Source: Mycobacterium noviomagense
GTDB lineage: Bacteria > Actinomycetota > Actinomycetes > Mycobacteriales > Mycobacteriaceae
DNA length: 64,000 nt
Assembly (NCBI RefSeq): GCF_010731635.1
Contig: NZ_AP022583.1
Location: 3,224,001-3,288,000, forward strand
Direction of reading: 5' to 3'
Shown: one piece after another, positions 27,749 through 39,444 of the stretch
Numbering within the stretch: position 1 is the stretch's first letter
Layout of the letters: each line of letters opens with the position of its first letter
Notes under the pieces: model-generated
What the model was told of the DNA's origin: nothing
Database searches by the model: none
The model's input: only the letters and a program-made list of their open reading frames with translations
Position numbers and translations under genes: made by a program

Positions 27749-29326
27749 TCATCGCGGTAGCCTTCGCGCGTCGAGCGCCCCGAACAGCCCGTCGGCGCGG
27801 TTCCAGCCGTCGGCCAGCCGCTGGGCAACCTCGCGCCGGCCGGACGCCAGGGCGCCGGCGATCTCGCGGGTGGCGTGCGCGTGCAGGTGGGCCCGGTAGC
27901 GGGCGTAGTCGGCCGCGGAGTCTTTGCTCACCATGAACGGCCAGTCGCTGGACACGGTCAGAAGGGTTTCCCGCAGGATCTGGTCGGCGATGTGATCGCG
28001 CGGGGTGGGGCCGTCCAGTGGCGCCGTCTGGGCCAGGGCCTTGTCCACAGTGGAGAGCGCGGTGTCGACCACTTCGGCGTTGAGCTGCACCAGGTCGGCC
28101 ACCTTGTCGCCGGCCCACACCTGCCAGTCTTTGCCGGAACCCCAAGAGCTGGGCGGTAATTCGACCGCCGAGCCGACGAAGCCGTCGGCGATCGCGTCTG
28201 AGAGCGTGCCGACGCGCACACCGGCCGCCGGCAATGCCCGCAGCACCCGCTGCAGCCACACCGGCCCCTCGTACCACCAGTGGCCGAACAGTTCGGTGTC
28301 GAAGGCGGCGATGACGTGCGCCGGCCGGCCGATGCGCTCGGATTCGTCGATCAGTCGGCGGCGAACCACGTCGACGAAGTCGGCGACATGGGTGTCGACC
28401 GTGCGGTCGGCGCGCTCCGGATTGTAGGGCGCCTTGGCGTCCGAGGACACGTTGCGGCCTGTTACCCGTGCGGGCTTCAAGCCGGTGAGGTGGTCATAAG
28501 TGTGGAAGTCGCGGTAGGCGGCATGGCCGGGATAGCCGGATTTCGGCGACCACACCCGGTAGCTGACCTGCAGGTCGCGGCCGAACGCGACCACGTCGGT
28601 GTCACCGACCGGGCGCCCCAGCGCGGTGTCGCCGCGCAGCGACGGCCCGTCGACCATGAAATGCGTCACTCCGGCCGCCGCGTAGTCGTGTTCCATGCCT
28701 GGGGCATAAGCGCATTCGGGGGCCCAGATCCCCGCGGGCGGGTGGGCCAGTCGTTGCCCCGCGTCCGCCAACCCTTCGCGTAACGCGAATTCGCGCAGCC
28801 GGGGATGCAGCAGCGGCTGGAATGGGTGCGCCAGCGGACCGCCGAGCAATTCCACCGTGCCGGCGTCGATCAGGGCGCGCAGCAGCGGGCTGCCGCCATG
28901 GCGCCACAGAGTCGCGAAGTCGTCGAGCGCCTGGTCAGCATCGATGGACTCACGAATCCCGAAGGCACGCAACGCCTTCGGCGAACAGGCTGTCACCGGC
29001 CCTGCTGACGCACCCGGCCTCAGGCTGGCAGCCTCGGCCGCGCGCAGCCGCCAGTTCGCCAGCCAGTGGTACATGCCGTCCAGGCAGTACGGGTCGTCAA
29101 GCTGGGCGGTCACCACCGGCGTCATCCCCAGCGTGATCAGCCGGTGCCGGTCCTCCTCGGCCAGTGCGCGCAGCACCCGCAGCAGCGGCAGATAGGCCGC
29201 CGACCAGGATTGGTAGAGCCATTCCTCGCCGACCGGCCAGCGCCCGTGGTGAGCCAGCCACGGCAGATGAGTGTGCAACACCAGGGTGAACAGACCCGGC
29301 ACCGGGGCAGAAGCTCGCTCGCTCAC
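27749..29326 (-). CDS. GH57 family 1,4-alpha-glucan branching enzyme (Rv3031-like)
   Basis: 525 residues (Rv3031: 526). Glycoside hydrolase family 57 protein with FTLVLHTHLPWLAHHG at the N-terminus (first conserved motif), GIWAPECAYAPGMEHDY (catalytic glutamate motif E/C), FDTELFGHWWYEGP (catalytic aspartate region) and a helical C-terminal domain. In M. tuberculosis it is assigned to branching the glucan of methylglucose lipopolysaccharide. It overlaps the upstream methyltransferase stop by four bases (ATGA). Cytoplasmic. Confidence 0.92.
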   Translation of the reverse strand: MSERASAPVPGLFTLVLHTHLPWLAHHGRWPVGEEWLYQSWSAAYLPLLRVLRALAEEDRHRLITLGMTPVVTAQLDDPYCLDGMYHWLANWRLRAAEAASLRPGASAGPVTACSPKALRAFGIRESIDADQALDDFATLWRHGGSPLLRALIDAGTVELLGGPLAHPFQPLLHPRLREFALREGLADAGQRLAHPPAGIWAPECAYAPGMEHDYAAAGVTHFMVDGPSLRGDTALGRPVGDTDVVAFGRDLQVSYRVWSPKSGYPGHAAYRDFHTYDHLTGLKPARVTGRNVSSDAKAPYNPERADRTVDTHVADFVDVVRRRLIDESERIGRPAHVIAAFDTELFGHWWYEGPVWLQRVLRALPAAGVRVGTLSDAIADGFVGSAVELPPSSWGSGKDWQVWAGDKVADLVQLNAEVVDTALSTVDKALAQTAPLDGPTPRDHIADQILRETLLTVSSDWPFMVSKDSAADYARYRAHLHAHATREIAGALASGRREVAQRLADGWNRADGLFGALDARRLPR

Positions 29327-30120
29327 GCGCGCACCGCAATCGCGACCAAGTCGAGGCTGTCGTCGATATCCCGGTCGCCCGCCTCGACGATCTCGAAGTC
29401 AGCCGTGGTGACCGCGGCGACGTCGGCCAGCAGCTCAGCAGGCCATGGCGCGTCGGCCACCGCACGCGCGATCTGCGCGTCGATGATCGACCCGCCGTGC
29501 CGAGCATCCATTTCCTGCAGGCGCGGCCCGTGGAAGACGCCGCTCATCGTCACCCCGGAAAATCCGTTGTCAACGAGCAATTGCGTAAGCTCGCCGGCGT
29601 TGAGCTCGCGGGTGTGAAACGGGTTGATCGGGGTGTCGCGGCCCGGCGAGAACGTGATCCGATTCGGTGTGGACACCATCAGCGCCCCCGCAGGACGCAG
29701 GACTCGGGCGCACTCGCGCAGAAACTGTGGCTGATCCCACAGATGCTCGATGACCTGAAAGCTGACCACCGCGTCCACCGAACCGTCGGCCAGTGGCAGC
29801 TCGGTCAGGTTGGCATGCACCGCCTCCACCCCGGTGTAGCGGGCGCGGACGTGCGCTACCGCGGCGTGGTCGTAGTCGACTGCGATGACGCGGCGCGCCG
29901 CGCGGGCAATCAGGTCGGCGCCGTAGCCTTCGCCGCAGCCCGCCTCAAGCACCTCGAGGCCCGCGCACCCCTGCGCCAGCCGCTGGTAGACAACCTCGTG
30001 GCGGCGGAACCAGTAGTTCTCCTCCTTGAGGCCGGGCACGGTGCGCTCGCCGGTCAGCACCAACGCGGCGTCGGCCGGGGGCGGCGAGTCGACGCCGGCG
30101 GGATTCTTGATGGCGTTCAT
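29323..30120 (-). CDS. SAM-dependent methyltransferase (Rv3030-like)
   Basis: 265 residues. Motif I is VLEAGCGEGYGADLIA, followed by VIAVDYDHAAVAHV and VVSFQVIEHLWDQPQFLRE. In M. tuberculosis Rv3030 belongs to the methylglucose lipopolysaccharide cluster and has been proposed to methylate the glucose residues, so the three minus-strand genes (methyltransferase, branching enzyme, glucosyltransferase) act in one pathway. ATG at 30120 is supported by a -10 hexamer eight bases upstream; a longer frame to 30198 would run through that promoter. Confidence 0.9.
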   Translation of the reverse strand: MNAIKNPAGVDSPPPADAALVLTGERTVPGLKEENYWFRRHEVVYQRLAQGCAGLEVLEAGCGEGYGADLIARAARRVIAVDYDHAAVAHVRARYTGVEAVHANLTELPLADGSVDAVVSFQVIEHLWDQPQFLRECARVLRPAGALMVSTPNRITFSPGRDTPINPFHTRELNAGELTQLLVDNGFSGVTMSGVFHGPRLQEMDARHGGSIIDAQIARAVADAPWPAELLADVAAVTTADFEIVEAGDRDIDDSLDLVAIAVRA

Positions 30121-30128
30121 TGGAAGGC

Positions 30129-30134
30129 AGGCTA
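30129..30134 (-). promoter_or_regulatory. TAGCCT -10 hexamer, leaderless start
   Basis: On the minus strand TAGCCT ends eight bases before the ATG at 30120, matching the leaderless geometry seen elsewhere in the window. It would drive the methylglucose lipopolysaccharide operon. Confidence 0.55.
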
Positions 30135-30262
30135 TCCTGAAGCGCCCGATCGACGAATGGTTCACCTCCAGACAGACGTGGGAACACCCCCTCGGCAACA
30201 GGGGAGGAGCCGGGCAGTGGGTCTATCACCACCCGCTATGGTGTGAGAGCGAAACCGCACAA

Positions 30263-30282
30263 AAGTTACCGGCTAGTAACTT
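30263..30282. promoter_or_regulatory. Palindrome upstream of etfBA, candidate operator
   Basis: Perfect seven-base arms AAGTTAC and GTAACTT flank CGGCTA, 76 bases before the fixA start. The GTTAC-N6-GTAAC layout resembles TetR-type operators of lipid-metabolism regulators. The regulator cannot be named from the sequence. Confidence 0.5.
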
Positions 30283-30357
30283 GCGGCTGCGCACACACGT
30301 ATCCGAGTCTTGCCGCCGCCGGCTGCAGGACTCCTTCGAGGAGGACGAACCACAGTC

Positions 30358-31158
30358 ATGACGAACATCGTGGTCCTGATCAAGCAGGTCCCAGACACTT
30401 GGTCGGAACGCAAGCTCCGCGACGACGATTACACCTTGGACCGCGAGTCGGCCGACGCCGTGCTGGACGAAATCAACGAGCGTGCTGTCGAAGAGGCGCT
30501 GTTGATCCGCGAAAAGGAAGCCGCCGACGGCGTCGAAGGCTCGGTGACGGTCCTGACCGCCGGCCCGGAGCGGGCCACCGAGGCCATTCGCAAGGCCCTG
30601 TCGATGGGCGCCGACAAGGCCGTGCACTTGCTCGACGACGGCATGCGCGGCTCGGATGTCATCCAGACCGGGTGGGCGCTGGCTCGCGCGCTGGGCACCA
30701 TCGAAGGCACCGAACTGGTCATCGCCGGTAACGAGTCGACCGATGGCGCGGGGGGCGCGGTGCCGGCGATCATCGCCGAGTACCTCGGCCTGCCGCAGCT
30801 GACCCACTTGCGGAAAGTGACGGTCGAGGGCGGCAAGATCATCGGCGAGCGCGAGACCGACGACGGCGTGTTCACCCTCGAGGCGTCACTGCCCGCGGTC
30901 ATCAGCGTGAATGAGAAGATCAACGAGCCCCGGTTCCCGTCCTTCAAGGGCATCATGGCCGCCAAGAAGAAAGAAGTCACCACGCTGACGCTGGCCGAGA
31001 TCGGGGTTGAGCCCGACGAAGTTGGCCTGGCCAACGCCGGTTCGAAGGTGCTGGCCTCGAACCCCAAGCCGCCCAAGACCGCCGGTGAGAAGGTCACCGA
31101 CGAAGGCGACGGCGGCACCAAGATCGCCGAGTACCTGGTCGGCCAAAAACTCATCTGA
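30358..31158 (+). CDS. fixA: Electron transfer flavoprotein beta subunit
   Basis: 266 residues, the same as M. tuberculosis FixA (Rv3029c, EtfB). ETF takes electrons from acyl-CoA dehydrogenases and passes them to the quinone pool through an oxidoreductase. Recognised by MTNIVVLIKQVPDTWSERKL, NERAVEEALLIRE, ALSMGADKAVHL, AGNESTDGAGGAVPAIIAEYLGLPQLTHL (AMP/FAD contact) and the C-terminal EYLVGQKLI. ATG at 30358 is preceded by GAGGAGGAC; an upstream in-frame TTG adds 16 unrelated residues. The etfA gene follows after 34 bases. Confidence 0.95.
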   Translation: MTNIVVLIKQVPDTWSERKLRDDDYTLDRESADAVLDEINERAVEEALLIREKEAADGVEGSVTVLTAGPERATEAIRKALSMGADKAVHLLDDGMRGSDVIQTGWALARALGTIEGTELVIAGNESTDGAGGAVPAIIAEYLGLPQLTHLRKVTVEGGKIIGERETDDGVFTLEASLPAVISVNEKINEPRFPSFKGIMAAKKKEVTTLTLAEIGVEPDEVGLANAGSKVLASNPKPPKTAGEKVTDEGDGGTKIAEYLVGQKLI

Positions 31159-31192
31159 CGACCCCTACACCGAAAGACACGGAAAACAAGCC

Positions 31193-32149
31193 ATGGCTGA
31201 AGTACTGGTGCTCGTCGAGCACGCTGAAGGCGCGCTGAAGAAAGTCACCGCCGAACTGTTGACCGCCGCCCGCCGGCTGGGCGAACCCGCCGCCGTAGTG
31301 GTCGGCACACCCGGCACGGCCGAGCCGCTGATCGACGGGCTCAAGGCTGCCGGTGCCGAGAAGATCTACGTCGCAGAGTCCGACGTCGTCGACCAGTACC
31401 TGATCACTCCCCAGGTCGACGTGCTGGCCAATCTCGCCGAATCGTCCTCACCGGCGGCAGTGATTCTGGCCGCCAGCGCCGACGGCAAAGAGATCGCGGG
31501 CCGGTTGGCCGCGCGGATCGGCTCGGGACTGCTGGTCGACCTCGTCGATGTCCAGTCCGGCGGCAAGTTCGTGCACTCCATCTTCGGTGGCGCGTTCACC
31601 GTCGAGGCCGAAGCCACCGGCGACACCCCGGTGATCACCGTGCGAGCCGGTGCTATCGACGCTGAACCGGCCGAAGGTGCGGGTGAACAGGTCACCGTCG
31701 AGGTGCCCGAGCCCGCGGAAAATGCCGCCAAAGTCACCGCCCGCCAACCCGCTGTCGCCGGCGACCGCCCGGAGCTCACCGAGGCGAGCATCGTGGTGTC
31801 CGGTGGACGTGGGGTCGGCAGCGCGGAGAACTTCCGCGTGGTCGAAGAGCTGGCCGACTCGCTGGGTGCTGCCGTCGGCGCCTCGCGCGCGGCCGTCGAC
31901 TCCGGCTACTACCCGGGCCAGTTCCAGGTGGGCCAGACCGGAAAGACGGTGTCGCCGCAGCTCTACATCGCGTTGGGGATCTCCGGGGCGATCCAGCACC
32001 GCGCCGGCATGCAGACCTCCAAGACCATCGTCGCGGTCAACAAGGACGAAGAAGCCCCGATCTTCGAGATCGCGGACTACGGCGTCGTCGGCGACCTGTT
32101 CAAGGTGGCCCCGCAACTCACCGAAGCGATCAAGGCCCGCAAGGGCTGA
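31193..32149 (+). CDS. fixB: Electron transfer flavoprotein alpha subunit
   Basis: 318 residues, equal to M. tuberculosis FixB (EtfA). The C-terminal FAD domain shows [37 protein letters not shown], then [57 protein letters not shown], the ETF-alpha signature. It forms a heterodimer with FixA. In M. tuberculosis two more genes lie between fixB and iscS; here iscS follows directly after a strong hairpin. Confidence 0.95.
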   Translation: MAEVLVLVEHAEGALKKVTAELLTAARRLGEPAAVVVGTPGTAEPLIDGLKAAGAEKIYVAESDVVDQYLITPQVDVLANLAESSSPAAVILAASADGKEIAGRLAARIGSGLLVDLVDVQSGGKFVHSIFGGAFTVEAEATGDTPVITVRAGAIDAEPAEGAGEQVTVEVPEPAENAAKVTARQPAVAGDRPELTEASIVVSGGRGVGSAENFRVVEELADSLGAAVGASRAAVDSGYYPGQFQVGQTGKTVSPQLYIALGISGAIQHRAGMQTSKTIVAVNKDEEAPIFEIADYGVVGDLFKVAPQLTEAIKARKG

Positions 32150-32160
32150 CCGATTCGCTG

Positions 32161-32187
32161 CGGCCCCGCACCCCGCGTGCGGGGCCG
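32161..32187 (+). terminator. GC-rich hairpin after fixB
   Basis: A perfect 11-base stem, CGGCCCCGCAC with GTGCGGGGCCG, and a five-base loop CCCGC. There is no U tract, as is usual for mycobacterial terminators. It separates etfBA from iscS. Confidence 0.7.
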
Positions 32188-32208
32188 TTGGCGTCTGGCG
32201 CCCGCCGG

Positions 32209-32214
32209 TATCCT
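32209..32214 (+). promoter_or_regulatory. TATCCT -10 hexamer, near-leaderless start
   Basis: TATCCT ends nine bases before the ATG of iscS and lies right after the terminator hairpin. The transcript would have at most a few leader bases. Confidence 0.5.
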
Positions 32215-32223
32215 GGGCGGGTC

Positions 32224-33402
32224 ATGGTGTACCTAGATCACGCCGCCACCACCCCGATGTATCCCGCAGCCATCGAGGCGATGACGGCTGTCCTGGGCAC
32301 CGTCGGTAACGCTTCGTCGCTGCACACCACCGGCCGCGCGGCGCGCCGCCGGATGGAGGAGTCGCGCGAGTTGATCGCCGACAAGCTGGGCGCGCGTCCC
32401 TCGGAGGTGATCTTCACCGCGGGCGGCACCGAAAGCGACAACCTTGCCGTCAAGGGCATTTACTGGGCGCGCCGCGACGCTGCGCCGCGCCATCGCCGCA
32501 TCGTCGCCACCGCGGTGGAGCATCACGCAGTGCTCGACGCGGTGACCTGGCTGGCCGAACACGAAGGCGCCGAAGTGACGTGGCTGCCCACCAACTCGGA
32601 TGGGTCGGTGTCGCCGGCCGCGCTGCGCGACGCACTCGACGGGTACGACGACGTGGCGCTGGTGTCGGTGATGTGGGCCAACAACGAGGTCGGCACCGTC
32701 ATGCCGATCGCCGAACTAGCAGCCATCGCAGCCGAATTCGACGTGCCGATGCACAGTGACGCGATCCAGGCGGTGGGCCAGCTGCCGGTCGACTTCGCCG
32801 CCAGCGGTCTGTCGGCAATGAGTGTGGCGGCACACAAGTTCGGTGGTCCGCCTGGTGTCGGCGCGTTGCTGTTGCGCCGCGACGTCAGCTGCGTGCCGCT
32901 GACGCACGGTGGCGGCCAAGAGCGCGACATCCGTTCTGGCACACCGGACGTCGCGGGCGCCGTTGCGATGGCGGCGGCGGCGCAGATCGCGGTCGACGGG
33001 CTGGAGGCCAACAGCGCGCGGCTTCGCTCTCTGAGGGACCGGCTGATCGACGGTGTCCTCGCGTCGGTTCCCGACGCCCACCTCAACGGTGCACGAGAGC
33101 CGCGGTTGCCGGGCAACACACACTTCACATTTGACGGTTGCGAGGGCGACGCGCTGCTGATGTTGTTGGACGCCAACGGAATCGAATGCTCGACCGGCTC
33201 CGCGTGTACCGCAGGAGTCGCACAGCCGTCGCACGTGCTGCTGGCGATGGGTGCCGATGCTGTCAGTGCCCGCAGCTCGCTGCGACTGTCGCTGGGGCAC
33301 ACCAGCGTCGAAGCCGACGTCGACGCGGCGCTGCAGGTGCTGCCCGGTGCGGTGGCGCGCGCTCGGCAGGCCGCGCTGGCCGCCGCGGGGGTGTCGCGAT
33401 GA
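32224..33402 (+). CDS. iscS: Cysteine desulfurase IscS
   Basis: PLP enzyme that takes sulfur from cysteine for iron-sulfur clusters and tRNA thiolation. 392 residues (M. tuberculosis 393). Start [22 protein letters not shown] segment [31 protein letters not shown], the PLP lysine in [14 protein letters not shown] and the active-site cysteine in [11 protein letters not shown] are all present. It overlaps mnmA by four bases, which fits delivery of sulfur to MnmA for 2-thiouridine. The ATG at 32224 is chosen over an upstream TTG because of the -10 hexamer and homology. Confidence 0.95.
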   Translation: MVYLDHAATTPMYPAAIEAMTAVLGTVGNASSLHTTGRAARRRMEESRELIADKLGARPSEVIFTAGGTESDNLAVKGIYWARRDAAPRHRRIVATAVEHHAVLDAVTWLAEHEGAEVTWLPTNSDGSVSPAALRDALDGYDDVALVSVMWANNEVGTVMPIAELAAIAAEFDVPMHSDAIQAVGQLPVDFAASGLSAMSVAAHKFGGPPGVGALLLRRDVSCVPLTHGGGQERDIRSGTPDVAGAVAMAAAAQIAVDGLEANSARLRSLRDRLIDGVLASVPDAHLNGAREPRLPGNTHFTFDGCEGDALLMLLDANGIECSTGSACTAGVAQPSHVLLAMGADAVSARSSLRLSLGHTSVEADVDAALQVLPGAVARARQAALAAAGVSR

Positions 33403-34472
33403 AAGTTCTCGCCGCGATGAGCGGCGGCGTCGACTCGTCGGTGGCCGCTGCCCGGATGGTGGATGCGGGCCACGACGTGGTCGGTGTGCATCTCGCGCTG
33501 TCGAGCGCACCCGGAACGCTGCGCACCGGCTCGCGAGGGTGCTGTTCCAAGGAGGACGCCGGCGATGCCCGGCGAGTCGCCGACGTGCTGGGAATCCCGT
33601 TCTACGTATGGGATTTCGCGGAGAAGTTCGCCGAAGACGTGATCGACGACTTCGTGTCGTCCTATGCCCGCGGAGAAACCCCGAACCCCTGCGTGCGCTG
33701 CAATCAGCGGATCAAGTTCTCGGCGCTTTCGGCGCGGGCGTTGGCGTTGGGTTTCGATGCCGTGGCCACCGGCCACTACGCCCGGCTCTCCCAGGGGCGG
33801 CTGCGCCGGGCGGTCGACCGGGACAAGGACCAGTCCTACGTGTTGGCCGTGCTCACCGCCGACCAGCTGCGCCACGCGGCGTTCCCCGTCGGCGACACGC
33901 CGAAGCCACAGATTCGAGCGGAGGCCGCCCGCCGCGGCCTGGGGGTCGCGGAAAAGCCCGACAGCCATGACATCTGCTTCATTCCGTCGGGCGACACCCG
34001 GGCTTTTCTCGGCGAGCGTATCGGGGTCCGGCGCGGCAGCGTCGTCGACGCGCGCGGTACGGTGCTGGCCGAACACGAGGGTGTGCACGGGTTCACGATC
34101 GGGCAGCGCAAAGGTCTGGGCATCGCCGGCCCCGGCCCGGACGGTCGACCTCGCTACGTGACCGCGATCGACGCGGCGACCGCAACCGTGCGGGTGGGTG
34201 AGGCCGCCGACCTGGACGTGTGGACGCTGACCGGGCGCGAACCGGTGTTCACCAGCGGAACAGTGCCGCGCGAACCCGTCGAGTGTGCGGTTCAGGTCCG
34301 TGCCCACGGCGAAACTGTCTCCGCCACAGCGGAATTGAAGGGTGACACGCTCGTGGTTGCGCTGCACGATCCGTTGCGGGGCGTCGCCTGCGGGCAGATG
34401 CTGGTGCTGTATCGCCCGGACCCCGAGGGCGACGAGGTGATCGGCAGCGCCACCATCGCCGGCACCTCGTAG
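33399..34472 (+). CDS. mnmA: tRNA 2-thiouridine(34) synthase MnmA (TrmU)
   Basis: 357 residues. Thiolates U34 of Lys, Glu and Gln tRNAs. PP-loop SGGVDSS (8-14), catalytic cysteine in NPCVRCN and second cysteine in [18 protein letters not shown] and C-terminal beta-barrel regions are all visible. Coupled to iscS (ATGA), its sulfur donor. In M. tuberculosis trmU is followed by esx, PE and PPE genes; none is present here and lpqA comes next. Confidence 0.95.
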   Translation: MKVLAAMSGGVDSSVAAARMVDAGHDVVGVHLALSSAPGTLRTGSRGCCSKEDAGDARRVADVLGIPFYVWDFAEKFAEDVIDDFVSSYARGETPNPCVRCNQRIKFSALSARALALGFDAVATGHYARLSQGRLRRAVDRDKDQSYVLAVLTADQLRHAAFPVGDTPKPQIRAEAARRGLGVAEKPDSHDICFIPSGDTRAFLGERIGVRRGSVVDARGTVLAEHEGVHGFTIGQRKGLGIAGPGPDGRPRYVTAIDAATATVRVGEAADLDVWTLTGREPVFTSGTVPREPVECAVQVRAHGETVSATAELKGDTLVVALHDPLRGVACGQMLVLYRPDPEGDEVIGSATIAGTS

Positions 34473-34478
34473 TTGTTG

Positions 34479-35105
34479 CTAGCTGGGCACTTTGGCCGTG
34501 ATGTTGGTCATCACGATGCCGGGTACCGACTCGGGAAAACCGCAGAAGGTCACTTCCACCAGAACCACTGACTTGACCCGGTAATCGCGCCCGCAGGCAC
34601 CCGGCCTGGTGTGCAACGAATCGTCCTCGGCGTTCCAGTCGCCGACCAACAGCCACCCCGCCGAAGTGTCCGCGCAGTGCTCCACAGTGGTGACCAGGGT
34701 GTGGAAGCTGCGGCGTGCGGTGTCGACGTCGCGATATCCGGCCGCGCCTTCGGAGATCAGCGCGCCTTTCGGCGGGTACTGGAACGTCGTCTTGTGAAAC
34801 TGCTCGATATCTGTGCCGAACGTCGCGGTGTCGGCGTAGAAGAAGCGGCATTGCGGCGGAGCTGATTGAGCCAGCGAGTCCAAATCCACCGGTTGGCTGG
34901 CGTCCATGGTCGGGATGATGGTGAGGTCGTCCCCGGTGCCGGTGATCGCGCGCATCCGCGACTGATCCAGCAGCACTTCGTCGACGTCGATGCCCGAGAG
35001 GGCGCCAAGGTGTCCGAACGCCGGTACCGCTGTGCCGCCTACCACACGGGTGCAGGCTGCGGCCAACAGCGCCACGCAACACCACACCAGCAGCGGTCGC
35101 GACAT
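34479..35105 (-). CDS. lpqA: Lipoprotein LpqA-like, PknH-like sensor domain
   Basis: 208 residues with signal peptide MSRPLLVWCCVALLAAAC, the lipobox LAAAC giving a lipidated cysteine at 18. The mature region resembles the extracellular PknH/sensor domain, with four or five cysteines (QCRFFY, EHCADTSAGW, GACGRDYR, FCGFPE) likely in disulfides. Size and neighbours match LpqA (Rv3016). The ligand is unknown. It faces the convergent mnmA gene six bases away and is divergent from the MetE-like gene. Confidence 0.85.
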   Translation of the reverse strand: MSRPLLVWCCVALLAAACTRVVGGTAVPAFGHLGALSGIDVDEVLLDQSRMRAITGTGDDLTIIPTMDASQPVDLDSLAQSAPPQCRFFYADTATFGTDIEQFHKTTFQYPPKGALISEGAAGYRDVDTARRSFHTLVTTVEHCADTSAGWLLVGDWNAEDDSLHTRPGACGRDYRVKSVVLVEVTFCGFPESVPGIVMTNITAKVPS

Positions 35106-35152
35106 AGCTCTTCGGGTCCTTCCCTGGATCGAGCGTAGTCGCGGCGCGCCAG

Positions 35153-35158
35153 TACGGT
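35153..35158 (+). promoter_or_regulatory. TACGGT -10 hexamer, leaderless start
   Basis: TACGGT ends six bases before the ATG at 35165, the exact spacing for transcription to start on the A of the start codon. Confidence 0.55.
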
Positions 35159-35164
35159 TGTCCG

Positions 35165-36181
35165 ATGAGTGTTTTCGCGACGGCTACCGGCAACGGCTCG
35201 TGGCCGGGCGACTCACCGCGTCAAGCTGCCGAGGTCGTCGTCGGTGAACTGGCGGACGCGTTGGCCCACCTTGTCGAGCTGCCGGCCCGCGGAGTGGGTG
35301 CCGACATGATCGGGCGTGCGGGCGCGGTGCTGATCGACGTAGCCATCGACACGGTGCCGCGCGGTTACCGCATCGCCGCTCGGCCCGGCGCGGTGATGCG
35401 CAGGGCGGCCAGCCTGCTCGCCGAGGACATCGACGCACTGGAAGAGGCGTGGGAGAAGGCGGGACTGCGTGGCAGCGGCCGCCCGGTCAAAGTGCAGGCC
35501 CCCGGGCCGGTCACGCTGGCTGCGGAACTGGAGCTTGCCAATGGACACCGGGCGATCACCGACCACGGTGCCGTGCGCGATCTCGCCGCGTCCCTGGCCG
35601 AGGGCGTCGCTACACATCGCGCGGAGGTATCCCGCCGGCTCGACACCCCTGTCGTGGTGCAGTTCGACGAGCCGTCGCTACCGGCGGCGCTGGCCGGCCA
35701 GCTGACCGGCGTGACTGCGCTGACTCCGGTGGATCCGATCGATGAGGCACTGGCCATCGCATCGTTGGACACTTGTGTCGCCGCCGCCGGCGCTGACGTG
35801 CTGCTGCATAGTTGTGCGTGGTCATTGCCGTGGAAGACGTTGCATGCCAGCGGTTTTCATGCCGTGTCGATTGACGCCAGGATCGCACAGCACACCGCGG
35901 AACTCGACGGTATCGCGGAATTCATCGAATCGGGGCGCAGCGTGATGCTCGGCGTCGTGCCTGCCACCACACCGGCGCAGCGGCCGTCGGTAGAAGAAAC
36001 CGCCGCCGCCACCGTCGCGATCACCGACCGGCTCGCTTTTGCCCGCTCGCAACTGCGTGACCGCATCGGCATCACCCCGGCATGTGGTCTGGCCGAAGCC
36101 ACCCCGGAATGGGCCCGCACCGCCATCGCCCTGGCCAGGCGGACCGCCGAGGCGTTCGCCGAAGACCCCGACGCCATCTAG
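35165..36181 (+). CDS. MetE-like (cobalamin-independent methionine synthase fold) protein, Rv3015c-like
   Basis: 338 residues, about the size of the C-terminal catalytic half of MetE. TIM-barrel features: QAPGPVTLAAELELANG, VQFDEPSLPAALAG, LLHSCAWSLPWKTL, DARIAQHTAELDGI, ML-GVVPATTP and ITPACGLAEATPEWA. The zinc-site H and C (HSCAW; TPACGL) are kept. No N-terminal folate domain, so the true methyl donor and acceptor are unknown; archaeal MetE-type or catabolic thiol methyltransferases are alternatives. Order matches Rv3015c next to ligA. Confidence 0.85.
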   Translation: MSVFATATGNGSWPGDSPRQAAEVVVGELADALAHLVELPARGVGADMIGRAGAVLIDVAIDTVPRGYRIAARPGAVMRRAASLLAEDIDALEEAWEKAGLRGSGRPVKVQAPGPVTLAAELELANGHRAITDHGAVRDLAASLAEGVATHRAEVSRRLDTPVVVQFDEPSLPAALAGQLTGVTALTPVDPIDEALAIASLDTCVAAAGADVLLHSCAWSLPWKTLHASGFHAVSIDARIAQHTAELDGIAEFIESGRSVMLGVVPATTPAQRPSVEETAAATVAITDRLAFARSQLRDRIGITPACGLAEATPEWARTAIALARRTAEAFAEDPDAI

Positions 36182-36273
36182 GCCGACGGCGTTGTCGCGT
36201 CGGTGGGACGCCGCGATCGACCGGCTGCGGGCATACGTCAAACAGTGACGGCGCTCTCGTCGGAGGCCTCCGA

Positions 36274-38370
<2,097 letters not shown>

Positions 38371-38377
38371 CCCTCGT

Positions 38378-39043
38378 TCAGCGCAGCATCGTCGCGACGA
38401 TGCCGGCCAGATACCCCAGCCGCGCCACCTCCGACGGACGGAAAGCCGGTCCACCGGGCCGGCCCAGCATCACCGCGGTGTGTGGGTCGCCCAGGGGCGC
38501 CGCCACCAACGTGGTGTCCATATCGCGCCAGGCCTTCGGCACCCAGTCGTCAGCGCCGTCCAGCGCCTCGGCGCGCTGGATCGGCAGCCACGGCGCCGAC
38601 TCCACCTTCGTTTCGGGTGCACCCGGACTGCCGACCATCACGTCCAGCCCGGTGCCGGTCTTGCACACCACCGTGCACCAGCCCACCCGCAGCACTCGCG
38701 GGGCTTCGTCGGCCAGCACCTTCAGCCGGGAATCGTTGTCGCCGGCCGCGGCGATGTGGTCGAGGAGCTCGAGCTCGCGGTGAGCTTCCAGTAGCCCGGT
38801 ATGCGGCCGCAGGCTGTCGACCCGAATGCCCTTGAGCGCTTCGGCCGCGGTGATCAAGGTGTCGGGCATCGCCCCGGGCGGCAGCTCGACCACCAGGTCG
38901 TCGATCGCATACCCGGATACCCGGTCCACCACGTCGAGCGACAAAATGTCGGCTCCGACCGAGCCGAGCGCCACGGCCAGAGAACCGAGGCTGCCCGGTC
39001 GGTCCACCAACTGGACACGCAGCAGATACGACGGCACGCGCAC
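38378..39043 (-). CDS. ACT domain protein (Rv3013-like)
   Basis: 221 residues. N-terminal ACT domain (LRVQLVDRPGSLGSLAVALGSVGADILSLDVV, about 8-75), then a region without a clear family (LGRPGGPAFRPSEVARLGYLAGIVATML at the end). ACT domains bind amino acids, so this may be an amino-acid-sensing regulator; no DNA-binding or catalytic domain is seen. It converges on ligA (7-base gap) and is divergent from gatC, as in M. tuberculosis. Confidence 0.83.
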   Translation of the reverse strand: MRVPSYLLRVQLVDRPGSLGSLAVALGSVGADILSLDVVDRVSGYAIDDLVVELPPGAMPDTLITAAEALKGIRVDSLRPHTGLLEAHRELELLDHIAAAGDNDSRLKVLADEAPRVLRVGWCTVVCKTGTGLDVMVGSPGAPETKVESAPWLPIQRAEALDGADDWVPKAWRDMDTTLVAAPLGDPHTAVMLGRPGGPAFRPSEVARLGYLAGIVATMLR

Positions 39044-39121
39044 ACTGTGACACAGCGATGCGCCGATGGCATTTCGGCCGGGCTGCCGTCGGCTGTGTGA
39101 CGGCCGCCCCGAGCTGACGAC

Positions 39122-39127
39122 TAGGCT
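39122..39127 (+). promoter_or_regulatory. TAGGCT -10 hexamer, leaderless start of gatC
   Basis: TAGGCT ends eight bases before the GTG of gatC; the bases CTAGGCTTTTCGG are the same as those before the acyltransferase gene at 9734. It would drive gatCA. Confidence 0.6.
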
Positions 39128-39135
39128 TTTCGGTC

Positions 39136-39444
39136 GTGTCCCAGATCTCCCGCATCTCCCGTCAGGAGGTCGCGCACCTGGCTCGGCTGGCCCGCCTGGC
39201 GTTGACCGACGCGGAGTTGGACAGCTACGCCAGCCAACTCGACGCCATCTTGACCCACGTCAGCGTGATCCAGGCCGTCGACGTCACCGGCGTCGAAGCG
39301 ACCGACAACCCACTCAAAGACGTCAACGTCACCCGGCCCGACGAGATCACCCCGTGCCTGACCCAGCAGGAAGCGCTTGCCCAGGCGCCAGAGGCGGTCG
39401 AAGGCCGGTTCGCTGTGCCGAAGATCCTCGGCGAGCCGCAATGA
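39136..39444 (+). CDS. gatC: Asp/Glu-tRNA amidotransferase subunit C
   Basis: 102 residues. Small subunit that stabilises GatA and GatB in the complex that amidates Asp-tRNA(Asn) and Glu-tRNA(Gln). Family features: [50 protein letters not shown] and the [21 protein letters not shown] tail. GTG start, leaderless -10. Its stop overlaps gatA (ATGA). Confidence 0.95.
   Translation: MSQISRISRQEVAHLARLARLALTDAELDSYASQLDAILTHVSVIQAVDVTGVEATDNPLKDVNVTRPDEITPCLTQQEALAQAPEAVEGRFAVPKILGEPQ

Noticed and set aside
32523..34367. Minus-strand open frame of 614 codons
   Set aside because: Antisense to iscS and mnmA, both with intact active sites; no similarity to a known protein.
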